Position numbers and translations under genes: made by a program. This document shows positions 1-5,993 of a stretch of DNA of 7,025 bases, piece by piece (the stretch's first letter is position 1; every line of letters starts with the position of its first letter). Source of the stretch: Paracoccaceae bacterium (GTDB lineage: Bacteria > Pseudomonadota > Alphaproteobacteria > Rhodobacterales > Rhodobacteraceae); the NCBI GenBank assembly GCA_016764835.1, contig JAESRD010000059.1:1-7025 (forward strand), read 5' to 3'. The notes below the pieces were generated by a model. It did no database searches. It saw only the letters and a program-made list of their open reading frames with translations, and was not told the origin of the DNA.

Positions 1-420
1 AAACAGCGCAAAATCATCATCAGCCGGGTTGTGCCACCACAGCCGGTTATGATCCACGGCGACAGGCTGCGGCTTGAGCAGGTTTTGGTCAACCTCTTGT
101 GCAATGCGCTTGATGCCACCAAATCTACAGAGGAGCCCGAGATTGGCATTTTGCTGGCCGCGGGTGAGGTGGTGCGGCTGAGTGTGCGCGATAATGGTGC
201 CGGGATCGACGATCTCGATGCGCTGTTCGAGCCATTCTACACCACCAAACAGCCCGGCGACGGGGTGGGCCTTGGTCTTGCGATCTCATCTGGGATCATC
301 AAGGATCTGGGCGGACGGCTCACGGCGCGCAACGCTTCAAACGGCGGCGCTGTGTTTGTTATTGAATTACCGGTCATGGGGCAGGCCAGTTATGAGGCAG
401 AAACTGATGCGGCAGAATAA
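1..420 (+). CDS. dctB: DctB-type sensor histidine kinase, C-terminal part (5' truncated by window)
   Basis: This is the catalytic ATP-binding (HATPase_c) domain of a membrane sensor kinase that would phosphorylate the response regulator encoded next. The frame is open from base 1, so the sensor, membrane segments and phospho-accepting histidine lie outside the window. Visible in order are the N box QVLVNLLCNALDA (bases 79-117), the G1 box DNGAGI (190-207), the F box LFEPFYTTK (223-249) and the G2 box GDGVGLGLAIS (256-288), so all ATP-binding boxes look intact. The GLGLAISSGIIKDLGG stretch and the DctD-like partner favour DctB, which in known systems senses C4-dicarboxylates and controls their uptake. 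The specific ligand is inferred, not seen; another NtrB-family kinase is the main alternative. The GTG at 31 is not a real start because the frame continues upstream of it. It ends 15 bases before the regulator. Confidence 0.85.
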   Translation, partial: KQRKIIISRVVPPQPVMIHGDRLRLEQVLVNLLCNALDATKSTEEPEIGILLAAGEVVRLSVRDNGAGIDDLDALFEPFYTTKQPGDGVGLGLAISSGIIKDLGGRLTARNASNGGAVFVIELPVMGQASYEAETDAAE

Positions 421-435
421 GAAGAGGGCAGGCAG

Positions 436-1770
436 ATGAACAAGAGCATGAAAATCGCGATTGTCGATGATGAGAAAGACATGCGGCAATCGATCAGCCA
501 ATGGCTGGCATTGCCGGGGTTTGACACTGAGACGTTTTCTTGTGCCGAAGAGGCGCTCAAAGGCGTTGGTGCAGATTATCCGGGCATTGTGATCACCGAT
601 ATAAAAATGCCCGGCATGGACGGGATGCAGCTGCTTAAGCGATTGCGCGGTATCGACAGCACCCTGCCAGTGATCTTGATCACGGGGCACGGCGATGTGC
701 CGATGGCTGTGGACGCCATGCGCATTGGCGCGTTTGATTTCCTTGAGAAACCGTTCAACCCTGACCGGATGACTGAGCTGGCCAAACGGGCGGCGCAGGC
801 CCGGCGCATGGCGCTCGACAACCGTGCTTTGCGGCGCGAGCTGTCTGATGGCGGCGCACTGATGAAAAAGCTCATCGGTTCCAGCCCGACCATGGAGCGG
901 CTGCGCGAAGATATTCTTGATCTGGGACAGGCCGATGGCCATGTGCTGATCGAGGGCGAAACCGGCACTGGCAAAACGCTGGTCGCGCATGCGCTGCATG
1001 CTGTTGGCGCGCGGGCCAACCGCAAGTTTGTGCTGGTCTCTTGTCCGGCGCTGGATGAAGAGGCGCTCGGCAACAGGCTGTTTGGCCCGGCGGGTGAAGA
1101 TAACCCGATCCCGGCCATGGAAGAGGCCCGCGCTGGCACGCTGGTGCTTGAAGGCATTGAGTCGCTGAGTGCCGCCATGCAGGCGCGTCTGCTGACGGCA
1201 ATTAACGAGCAAGGCAACCCGGCCGAAACCCGGATCGTGGCCATTTGCAATCTGCAAGATGAGGGCAAGACCTGCGAAAGCGTGCTGCGGCCTGATCTGT
1301 TTTACAGGCTGGCGGCTTTGCGGGTCACCGTGCCGCCGCTGCGCCAGCGCGGCGAAGATATCCTGACGCTGTTTGCCCAGATGGCCGAACAGTTCTCAGA
1401 AGAATATGGCTGCGATGCGCCGCAAGTCAGTGCCCAAGAAGCCGCCCAGCTGCTGCAAGCACCGTGGCCCGGCAATGTGCGCCAGCTGATCAATGTCGCC
1501 GAGCGCGCGGTTTTGCAAAACCGGCGCGGCAGCGGCACGATCGCCAGCCTGCTGATGGCTGATTCTGAGGAAGAAACCCGCCCGGCCATGACCACCGAAG
1601 GCAAACCGCTCAAGGAATTTGTCGAAGCATTCGAGCGGATGTTGATCGACAATACCATGCGCCGGCACAAAGGCTCCATCGTTTCGGTGATGGAAGAGCT
1701 GTGTCTGCCGCGCCGGACGCTGAATGAAAAAATGGCCAAATACGGGTTGGCCCGCTCTGATTATCTGTAG
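436..1770 (+). CDS. dctD: DctD-like NtrC-family response regulator with degenerate AAA+ domain
   Basis: Predicted cytoplasmic transcription regulator of 444 aa, the normal DctD length. Residues 5-120 form a receiver domain with acidic pocket D11/D12, phospho-acceptor D55 (in VITDIKMPG), T83 and K105. Residues 147-365 form an AAA+ domain: Walker A GETGTGKT is at 174-181, FYRL at 289-292 and the PWPGNVRQL motif at 343-351. The C-terminal helix-turn-helix lies at about 413-438, and its PRRTLNEKMAKYGLARSDY end resembles DctD. Unusually, the segment after RLFG (214-217) lacks the GAFTGA loop that contacts sigma54; about six residues are missing relative to typical DctD. The Walker B region reads TLVLEGI (235-241), whereas the family has LFLDEI. 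This suggests activation without sigma54, comparable to the GAFTGA-less NtrC of Rhodobacter capsulatus, or regulation without ATP hydrolysis. The ATG at 436 is preceded by a purine-rich GAGGGCAGG; an ATG at 448 is the alternative start. Confidence 0.85.
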   Translation: MNKSMKIAIVDDEKDMRQSISQWLALPGFDTETFSCAEEALKGVGADYPGIVITDIKMPGMDGMQLLKRLRGIDSTLPVILITGHGDVPMAVDAMRIGAFDFLEKPFNPDRMTELAKRAAQARRMALDNRALRRELSDGGALMKKLIGSSPTMERLREDILDLGQADGHVLIEGETGTGKTLVAHALHAVGARANRKFVLVSCPALDEEALGNRLFGPAGEDNPIPAMEEARAGTLVLEGIESLSAAMQARLLTAINEQGNPAETRIVAICNLQDEGKTCESVLRPDLFYRLAALRVTVPPLRQRGEDILTLFAQMAEQFSEEYGCDAPQVSAQEAAQLLQAPWPGNVRQLINVAERAVLQNRRGSGTIASLLMADSEEETRPAMTTEGKPLKEFVEAFERMLIDNTMRRHKGSIVSVMEELCLPRRTLNEKMAKYGLARSDYL

Positions 1771-1773
1771 CAT

Positions 1774-1805
1774 TTGGCCGCAAAACTGCCTCAGTTTTGC
1801 GCCAA
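1774..1805 (+). terminator. Long hairpin just after the dctD-like gene, likely terminator or 3' end structure
   Basis: A perfect 9-bp inverted repeat, GCAAAACTG (1780-1788) and CAGTTTTGC (1792-1800), has a 3-base loop. It extends by five further pairs, TTGGC (1774-1778) with GCCAA (1801-1805), with base 1779 bulged. It starts 4 bases after the stop codon. No T-run follows on the plus strand, so it is not a textbook intrinsic terminator. It could stop transcription or protect the 3' end of the dctB-dctD mRNA. Confidence 0.5.
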
Positions 1806-1908
1806 TACGGCAGTAGTGCTCAGGCACAATTCTGGCCTTTGGCCGGGGAGAGACAAGCAGGCAGCGGTTGGTTGGGGCAAAGTAGCCGCATTGATCTGCG
1901 TTTAGCCA

Positions 1909-1938
1909 TTGTCATTGCCCACGCCAAAAGCCTATTGT
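1909..1938 (+). promoter_or_regulatory. Candidate sigma70-type promoter for rne
   Basis: TTGTCA (1909-1914, one mismatch to TTGACA) is separated by 18 bases from TATTGT (1933-1938, four of six matches to TATAAT). Transcription from here would give a leader of roughly 350 bases before the rne start, enclosing all the stem-loops listed for the leader. The match is modest, and such patterns arise by chance. Confidence 0.2.
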
Positions 1939-2053
1939 GAGAGACGGTGTTAGGGCAAATTGCCCCACCGGATTAGTTTCGCTGCTTTGGTACTTGTAGG
2001 CTTTGCCGCAGACCGAAGCAGACCGATTGGGTCCAACTTGGGCCAGCAATTTG

Positions 2054-2099
2054 CCTGTCCTCCAATCTCCTGACTAAAGGGAGAGCCGGGGCAGGTTTT
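2054..2099 (+). terminator. Terminator- or attenuator-like stem-loop in the rne leader
   Basis: CCTGTCC (2054-2060) can pair with GGGCAGG (2089-2095) with one G-U pair. Inside it TCTCC (2066-2070) pairs with GGAGA (2080-2084) across a 9-base loop. The outer stem is directly followed by TTTT (2096-2099). The shape fits an intrinsic terminator or attenuator about 200 bases upstream of the rne start, but the internal loop and short T-run make it weak. Confidence 0.3.
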
Positions 2100-2105
2100 G
2101 AATGG

Positions 2106-2130
2106 GTGCAAACGCGAACGCTGTTTGCAC
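2106..2130 (+). other. Stem-loop in the rne leader
   Basis: GTGCAAAC (2106-2113) and GTTTGCAC (2123-2130) form a perfect 8-bp stem. The enclosed GCGAACGC can add two G-C pairs closed by a GAAC tetraloop, with base 2122 bulged. It is followed by a purine-rich TGGAGAAGAAA. Such hairpins in rne leaders can be recognised by RNase E itself; that role here is inferred. Confidence 0.4.
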
Positions 2131-2166
2131 TGGAGAAGAAACGCGATGCAACGCGCGCCAGATACA

Positions 2167-2205
2167 GGCCGGAAGTTTGCTGCCCCTTTACGGGGCCGCC
2201 CGGCC
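2167..2205 (+). other. Two-tier stem-loop in the rne leader
   Basis: GGCCGG (2167-2172) pairs with CCGGCC (2200-2205). Nested inside, GCCCC (2182-2186) pairs with GGGGC (2192-2196) around a TTTAC loop. Both stems are perfect and GC-rich, separated by an internal loop. This sits about 90 bases before the rne start. Confidence 0.4.
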
Positions 2206-2250
2206 GTTTGCGCGCCCATCGCCATCATTGGACATGCCGCAGACAGGGAC

Positions 2251-2264
2251 GCCCCACCAGGGGC
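2251..2264 (+). other. Tight GC hairpin just upstream of the rne start
   Basis: GCCCC (2251-2255) and GGGGC (2260-2264) pair around an ACCA tetraloop, 16 to 31 bases upstream of the two possible rne start codons. GCCCC and GGGGC are the same arms as in the 2182-2196 hairpin, so the two hairpins could also exchange partners. This is a possible switch for ribosome access. Confidence 0.35.
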
Positions 2265-2294
2265 CAATTGGGCTGCGCCATGCAAACGGATAAT

Positions 2295-5279
2295 ATGGCA
2301 AAGAAAATGCTCATCGATGCCACCCACGCGGAAGAGACCCGCGTTGTGGTGGTTGACGGAAATAAGGTCGAAGAATTTGACTTTGAAAGTGCGGCACGGC
2401 GTCAGCTCGCCGGGTCTATATATTTAGCCAAGGTAACGCGGGTTGAGCCTTCGTTGCAGGCGGCTTTTGTTGACTATGGCGGCAACCGCCACGGTTTCTT
2501 GGCTTTCTCAGAAATTCACCCCGATTATTATCAGATCCCAATCGCTGACCGCGAAGCGCTTATGGCCGAAGAACGCGCCTATGCCAAAAGTCTGGCTGAT
2601 GAGGCCGAGGCAGCAGAGCGCGCTGAGACCGAGAAGCCCAAGCGGCGGCGCATACGCAGCCGGACGCGGGCAGCAAAGTCCAACAATTCGGATGTTGTGA
2701 TCACGGCAGAAGCCGAGACAGATGCGCCCAGCAAAGACATTGCCGGGATGGAGACAATTGATCTCGACGGTGAGCAGGATAGCGATCTTGGTTTGACTGT
2801 TGATGCGCCTATGGCGCAGAGCAGTGATGATGCAGAGCGGCCGGTTTTGGCTGAGACGCCTGAAGACCAGCCTGCTGAAGAGCAACCTGTCGTGGAGCAA
2901 ACTGCACAAGAGCGGCCAGCATCTGAGGACAAGGCTGAAGATACACCTGCTGAAAGCGCCGACGACCAGCCCGCTGAAAATATTGAGGCCGAAGCTGCCG
3001 TCGATGAGACTGTGGTCGAGGTAACTGAGCCTGTCGCAGAGCAAGAGGCACCAGCCGCTGATCAGCCCGCAGAAGATGCCGCACAAGCTGAGACAATCGA
3101 AACTGTAGCCGCCCCGGAGGAAGTCGAAGACATCCGCCCCGTGCGCAAACCGCGCCCGCGCCGCTACAAGATCCAAGAAGTTGTCAAAGTCCGTCAGGTC
3201 ATGCTGATCCAAGTGGTCAAAGAAGAGCGCGGCAATAAAGGTGCGGCGCTCACGACTTATCTCAGCCTCGCAGGCCGCTACTGCGTGCTTATGCCAAACA
3301 CCGCGCGTGGCGGCGGCATTAGCCGCAAGATCACCAATGCTGTTGACCGCAAGAAGCTCAAAGAAATTGCCAATGGCATGGATGTGCCTGAGGGCGCCGG
3401 GCTGATTATTCGCACAGCAGGCAGCCAGCGGACCAAGACCGAGATCAAACGTGACTATGAATATTTGCAGCGGCTCTGGGAGCAAGTGCGCGAGCTGACC
3501 TTGCGCAGCACCGCGCCGGCCAAGATTTATGAAGAAGGCGACCTGATCAAACGCTCGATCCGCGATCTTTATTCTAAAGAGATCGATGAAGTTTTGGTCG
3601 AAGGCGAGAGCGGTTACCGCAACGCCAAGGACTTCATGAAAATGATCATGCCGTCGCATGCTAAGTTTGTGAAACGCTACAATGACCCAATGCCATTGTT
3701 CGCGCGGCATCAGGTTGAGGGCTATCTTTCGGGCATGTTCAACCCGACCGTGCAGCTGCCATCGGGCGGCTATATCGTTATCGGTATCACCGAGGCGCTG
3801 GTCGCGATTGACGTGAACTCTGGCCGGGCGACCAAAGAAGCGTCGATCGAGCAAACCGCGCTGAAGACCAATCTTGAAGCCTCTGATGAGGTTGCCCGCC
3901 AGCTGCGTCTGCGCGACTTGGCCGGTCTGATCGTCATTGACTATATCGACATGGACGAGCGCAAGAACAATATGGCCGTTGAAAAGCGGTTTAAGGATAA
4001 GCTCAAGACTGACCGTGCCCGCATTCAAGTCGGCCGGATATCAGGCTTTGGTCTCTTAGAGATGAGCCGCCAGCGCCTGCGTCCCGGCATGCTTGAGGCG
4101 ACGACACAGCCTTGTTCGCATTGCCACGGCACCGGCCTTTTGCGCTCTGATGATAATGTCGCTCTGGCGATCTTGCGTCAGCTCGAAGAAGAAGGTGTGC
4201 GCGGTCGTTCTCGCGAAGTTCTGGTGCGTGGCCCGATCAGCATTATCAACTTCCTGATGAACCATAAGCGCGAACATATCGCCGCGATCGAGGCGCGTTA
4301 CGGCATGTCCGTGCGGCTGGAATGTGATCCATCGCTTATCTCGCCAGATTTCTTGATCGAGAAGTTCAAAACCGCGACCCGGGTTGTGCCTGAAGTCACC
4401 CAAGCCGTTGTGCAGGTCAGCGCCGCTCTTATGGATGATTCTGATGAGGAGGAGAGCGCCGAGGCAACAGAAGTTGAAGCTGAAGCGCCCGAGACCGAAG
4501 CGGCAGATGCGGAGCAAGATGAGAACCGGCCCAAGCGCAAGCGGCGTCGGCGTCGGCGGCGTCGGGGCAATGGTGGGGCCGAGGGCTCTGCCGAGGATGG
4601 CGCACAGAATACAGCTGGCGAGGGCACCGAGGCTGACACGGATACAGTAAAAGCTGATGCCGATGAGACCGCCCCGAGCGACATGCCTGTGCAGGATGAT
4701 GCAGCGCATGCTGCAAATCCTGAAAGCGATGAGGCTGCGCCAGCGGCCGAGGAGCCAGCGGCAAAACCTAAGCGCCGCCGGAGCCGCCGCAAAAAGGCAG
4801 AGCCGGTTGTTGAGGTTGAGGCCGGTAGTGAGGTTGAGGCCAACGCTGAAACCAGCGCCGTGCCAAGTGCAGAGGCTGAGGTTCAGCCCGATGCAGAAGC
4901 GGAGGCCCCGGCAAAGCCTAAACGCCGTCGTAGCCGTAAAAAGCCAGCCGCCAAAGCCGCTGATGAGGCTGAGCAAGCGCCGGTAACTGAGGCCTCGGTA
5001 ACTGAGGCCGCGCCTGTAGCCAGTGCCGAAATGGCTGAAGCCGTAACTGCTGTTGAAGCGGTGGCCGAGGCTGCGCCGGCAGAAGCGACACCTATTGAAG
5101 CCGCGCCAGTAGAACCTGCGCCAGCCGAGACTGCTCCGGTCGAAAACCATGCTGAAATTGTCGCAGAAGCCGCACCAGTTGAGGCCGCACCAGTTGAGGC
5201 CGTGGCCGAAGTGGTCGCCGAAGCGCCGGTTGAAGATGCCAAACCAAAGCGGCGCGGCTGGTGGTCGATCACCCGCTGA
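2295..5279 (+). CDS. rne: Ribonuclease E (RNase E), alphaproteobacterial type
   Basis: Essential endonuclease of the RNA degradosome, cutting single-stranded AU-rich RNA in mRNA decay and rRNA/tRNA maturation; 994 aa. The S1 RNA-binding domain starts at about residue 35 and is split by an acidic insertion (about 90-285), resuming at Y291 (YKIQEVVKVRQVML). Catalytic aspartates are D506 (IDVNSGRATK) and D549 (VIDYIDM), spaced 43 as in E. coli D303/D346. The Zn-link cysteines are C607 and C610 (CSHCHGTG), with the same offset from D506 as C404 from D303 in E. coli, so the core is intact and the extra ~203 residues are the S1 insertion. The tail is Glu/Ala-rich with Lys/Arg patches at 745-757, 824-834 and 874-883. 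It ends KPKRRGWWSITR; in Caulobacter a C-terminal GWW motif binds PNPase. The start at 2295 matches the family (MAKKMLIDATHAEETR); an in-frame ATG at 2280 is possible, and the Shine-Dalgarno is weak for both. Confidence 0.95.
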   Translation: MAKKMLIDATHAEETRVVVVDGNKVEEFDFESAARRQLAGSIYLAKVTRVEPSLQAAFVDYGGNRHGFLAFSEIHPDYYQIPIADREALMAEERAYAKSLADEAEAAERAETEKPKRRRIRSRTRAAKSNNSDVVITAEAETDAPSKDIAGMETIDLDGEQDSDLGLTVDAPMAQSSDDAERPVLAETPEDQPAEEQPVVEQTAQERPASEDKAEDTPAESADDQPAENIEAEAAVDETVVEVTEPVAEQEAPAADQPAEDAAQAETIETVAAPEEVEDIRPVRKPRPRRYKIQEVVKVRQVMLIQVVKEERGNKGAALTTYLSLAGRYCVLMPNTARGGGISRKITNAVDRKKLKEIANGMDVPEGAGLIIRTAGSQRTKTEIKRDYEYLQRLWEQVRELTLRSTAPAKIYEEGDLIKRSIRDLYSKEIDEVLVEGESGYRNAKDFMKMIMPSHAKFVKRYNDPMPLFARHQVEGYLSGMFNPTVQLPSGGYIVIGITEALVAIDVNSGRATKEASIEQTALKTNLEASDEVARQLRLRDLAGLIVIDYIDMDERKNNMAVEKRFKDKLKTDRARIQVGRISGFGLLEMSRQRLRPGMLEATTQPCSHCHGTGLLRSDDNVALAILRQLEEEGVRGRSREVLVRGPISIINFLMNHKREHIAAIEARYGMSVRLECDPSLISPDFLIEKFKTATRVVPEVTQAVVQVSAALMDDSDEEESAEATEVEAEAPETEAADAEQDENRPKRKRRRRRRRRGNGGAEGSAEDGAQNTAGEGTEADTDTVKADADETAPSDMPVQDDAAHAANPESDEAAPAAEEPAAKPKRRRSRRKKAEPVVEVEAGSEVEANAETSAVPSAEAEVQPDAEAEAPAKPKRRRSRKKPAAKAADEAEQAPVTEASVTEAAPVASAEMAEAVTAVEAVAEAAPAEATPIEAAPVEPAPAETAPVENHAEIVAEAAPVEAAPVEAVAEVVAEAPVEDAKPKRRGWWSITR
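4981..5009 (+). repeat. 15-bp tandem repeat in the rne tail (2 copies)
   Basis: CGGTAACTGAGGCC occurs at 4981-4994 and again at 4996-5009, with a 15-base period. It encodes two successive VTEAS/VTEAA units of the disordered C-terminal region. The near-identity at DNA level points to recent slippage or duplication. A similar 18-base repeat of TGAGGTTGAGGCC lies at 4811-4823 and 4829-4841. Confidence 0.8.
5169..5202 (+). repeat. 15-bp tandem repeat in the rne tail (2.3 copies)
   Basis: GCCGCACCAGTTGAG is repeated exactly at 5169-5183 and 5184-5198, followed by a partial GCCG. It encodes repeated APVEA units of the low-complexity Ala/Pro/Glu/Val stretch before the terminal KPKRRGWW motif. Length variation here would stay in frame. 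Confidence 0.85.
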
Positions 5280-5541
5280 TCTCGACCCTTTCACTAAGCT
5301 CTCTATCGGGCCCGCGTCTTATCAAATAGACGTGGGCCCCTTGCTTTTGCGCCGTCGCTTCAAGCAAAATATGCCCCTGTTGCTGACAGAAATGCGGCAT
5401 ATCAATCTGCGCCATTGCGTCATCAGCAATGATCTCAAGAATGCTGCCAACGGCCATCGCACCAAGCGCCTTTTGCGCCCGCAAAACGGGCAGGGGGCAG
5501 CGCAGCCCGGTGGCGTCTATGGTTCTGTCGGGGTGGATCAT
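5269..5541 (-). CDS. TusA/SirA-family sulfurtransferase-like protein
   Basis: Small cytoplasmic protein of 90 aa, close to the usual ~80 aa of TusA/YedF/SirA proteins. The family signature is clear: an N-terminal DATGLRCPLPVLRAQKAL with the conserved CPxP at C15-P18, where the cysteine carries persulfide sulfur in TusA. The second half, DMPHFCQQQGH around C52, also matches the family core. TusA proper relays sulfur to tRNA 2-thiouridine synthesis. Several paralogues serve other sulfur or molybdenum-cofactor pathways, so the exact partner is unknown. Its ATG overlaps the upstream cupin stop codon as ATGA (5541-5538), and no strong Shine-Dalgarno is visible, so translation is probably coupled. 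Its 3' end overlaps the end of rne tail-to-tail by 11 bp, and the rne terminator hairpin lies within its coding sequence. No terminator for this gene itself is evident. Confidence 0.88.
   Translation of the reverse strand: MIHPDRTIDATGLRCPLPVLRAQKALGAMAVGSILEIIADDAMAQIDMPHFCQQQGHILLEATAQKQGAHVYLIRRGPDRELSERVEISG
5308..5348 (+). terminator. Intrinsic terminator of rne, embedded in the opposing tusA-like gene
   Basis: GGGCCCGCGTCT (5308-5319) pairs with AGACGTGGGCCC (5328-5339) as a 12-bp stem around an 8-base loop, followed by CTTGCTTTT (5340-5348). It begins 29 bases after the rne stop. The only non-Watson-Crick position (5314 with 5333) is a G-U pair in plus-strand RNA but a C-A mismatch in minus-strand RNA. 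The structure is therefore stronger in the rne direction. It lies inside the last third of the minus-strand coding region. Confidence 0.75.
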
Positions 5542-5966
5542 GTTGGGATGTCAAAGCCCGGCGCGGCCAGCTTAAAGCCTGCAAACCGAAAGCCGGGGCT
5601 GACAGTGCAGCCAACAAGTGTCCATGCGCCAAGGCTCTTGGCTGACTGCCAATGCTCAATGGGAACAATAGCTTGGGGGCGTTGCCCCGCCGCTAGATCT
5701 GGTCCGAGAATATGCGTTACCGCCGGACCTGCCGCGTCAGCTGCAATGTTCAGCTCAATCGGCGCGCCCGCATAATAGTGCCAAATTTCAGCCGCATCGA
5801 CCCGGTGCCAATGGCTGACCTCGCCCTCAGATAGCAGAAAGTAAATGCATGTGCCGGCAGCGCGCGCCTCGCCTGCTTCGGCTTCCCAGGTTTGCTTATA
5901 CCAGCCGCCCTCCGGGTGTGGGGCGAGGCCCAGCAGGTCGATTATTGATTGGGCTTCATTTTGCAT
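5538..5966 (-). CDS. DUF985-family cupin protein
   Basis: Predicted cytoplasmic 142-aa single-domain cupin of the DUF985 (cupin_5, YML079w-like) family, whose function is not firmly known. The family opening LGLAPHPEGGWYKQTW is at residues 13-27. The cupin motif SHWHRVDAAEIWHYYAG (51-67) offers H52, H54, E60 and H63 as possible metal or ligand contacts. The end HWQSAKSLGAWTLVGCTVSPGF followed by a GFKL strand is also typical. The start at 5966 is chosen because the family begins near this methionine and a GAAGGAAAG Shine-Dalgarno (5984-5976) sits upstream of it. A longer in-frame start at 6047 would translate the 23-bp repeats and is unlikely. It is the first gene of a two-gene unit with the TusA-like gene, joined by ATGA. 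Confidence 0.88.
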   Translation of the reverse strand: MQNEAQSIIDLLGLAPHPEGGWYKQTWEAEAGEARAAGTCIYFLLSEGEVSHWHRVDAAEIWHYYAGAPIELNIAADAAGPAVTHILGPDLAAGQRPQAIVPIEHWQSAKSLGAWTLVGCTVSPGFRFAGFKLAAPGFDIPT

Positions 5967-5975
5967 GGTGTTAGA

Positions 5976-5984
5976 CTTTCCTTC
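5976..5984 (-). promoter_or_regulatory. Ribosome binding site deciding the cupin start
   Basis: On the minus strand GAAGGAAAG (5984-5976) contains AAGGA, complementary to the 16S rRNA 3' end, and lies 9 bases before the ATG at 5966-5964. It supports the 142-aa start over the longer open frame. Confidence 0.6.
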
Positions 5985-5993
5985 GGGTTGATC

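Larger units (their letters stand above)
1771..2294 (+). promoter_or_regulatory. Intergenic region and probable long structured 5' leader of rne
   Basis: These 524 bases carry no convincing gene on either strand; the open stretches lack homology I recognise. The region begins with the hairpin after dctD and then contains at least four stem-loops before the rne start: 2054-2095 followed by TTTT, 2106-2130, 2167-2205 and 2251-2264. Long structured leaders are known for rne in Escherichia coli, where RNase E cleaves its own leader to control its level. By analogy this leader may have the same role. That function is inference from position and structure only. There is also a tandem GCAGACCGA pair at 2008-2016 and 2018-2026, spaced exactly 10 bases apart. 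Confidence 0.5.

Noticed and set aside
367..1257. Antisense open frame (296 aa) opposite the dctD-like gene
   Set aside because: Overlaps a well-supported response regulator throughout and has no recognisable domain.
1953..1965. Palindrome GGGCAA-A-TTGCCC as an operator
   Set aside because: Short and common in GC-rich DNA; no second copy or link to a known regulator.
2106..2294. In-frame N-terminal extension of RNase E starting at GTG 2106
   Set aside because: The extension is Arg/Cys/Gly-rich without family similarity, overlaps several stable hairpins, and RNase E of this group begins at MAKKMLIDATHAEETR (2295).
2098..2427. Alternative plus-strand frame at the rne start region
   Set aside because: Runs into the conserved RNase E N-terminus in the wrong frame and has no recognisable similarity.
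2508..4028. Long antisense open frame (506 aa) opposite rne
   Set aside because: It mirrors codon bias of rne, which clearly encodes RNase E. The translation shows no domain and no ribosome binding site.
4540..4565. CGTCGG-rich simple repeat as a regulatory or recombination site
   Set aside because: Explained by codons for the poly-arginine stretch of RNase E.
4056..5294. Antisense open frame (412 aa) opposite the rne tail
   Set aside because: Low-complexity shadow of the Glu/Ala/Arg repeats of the RNase E tail.
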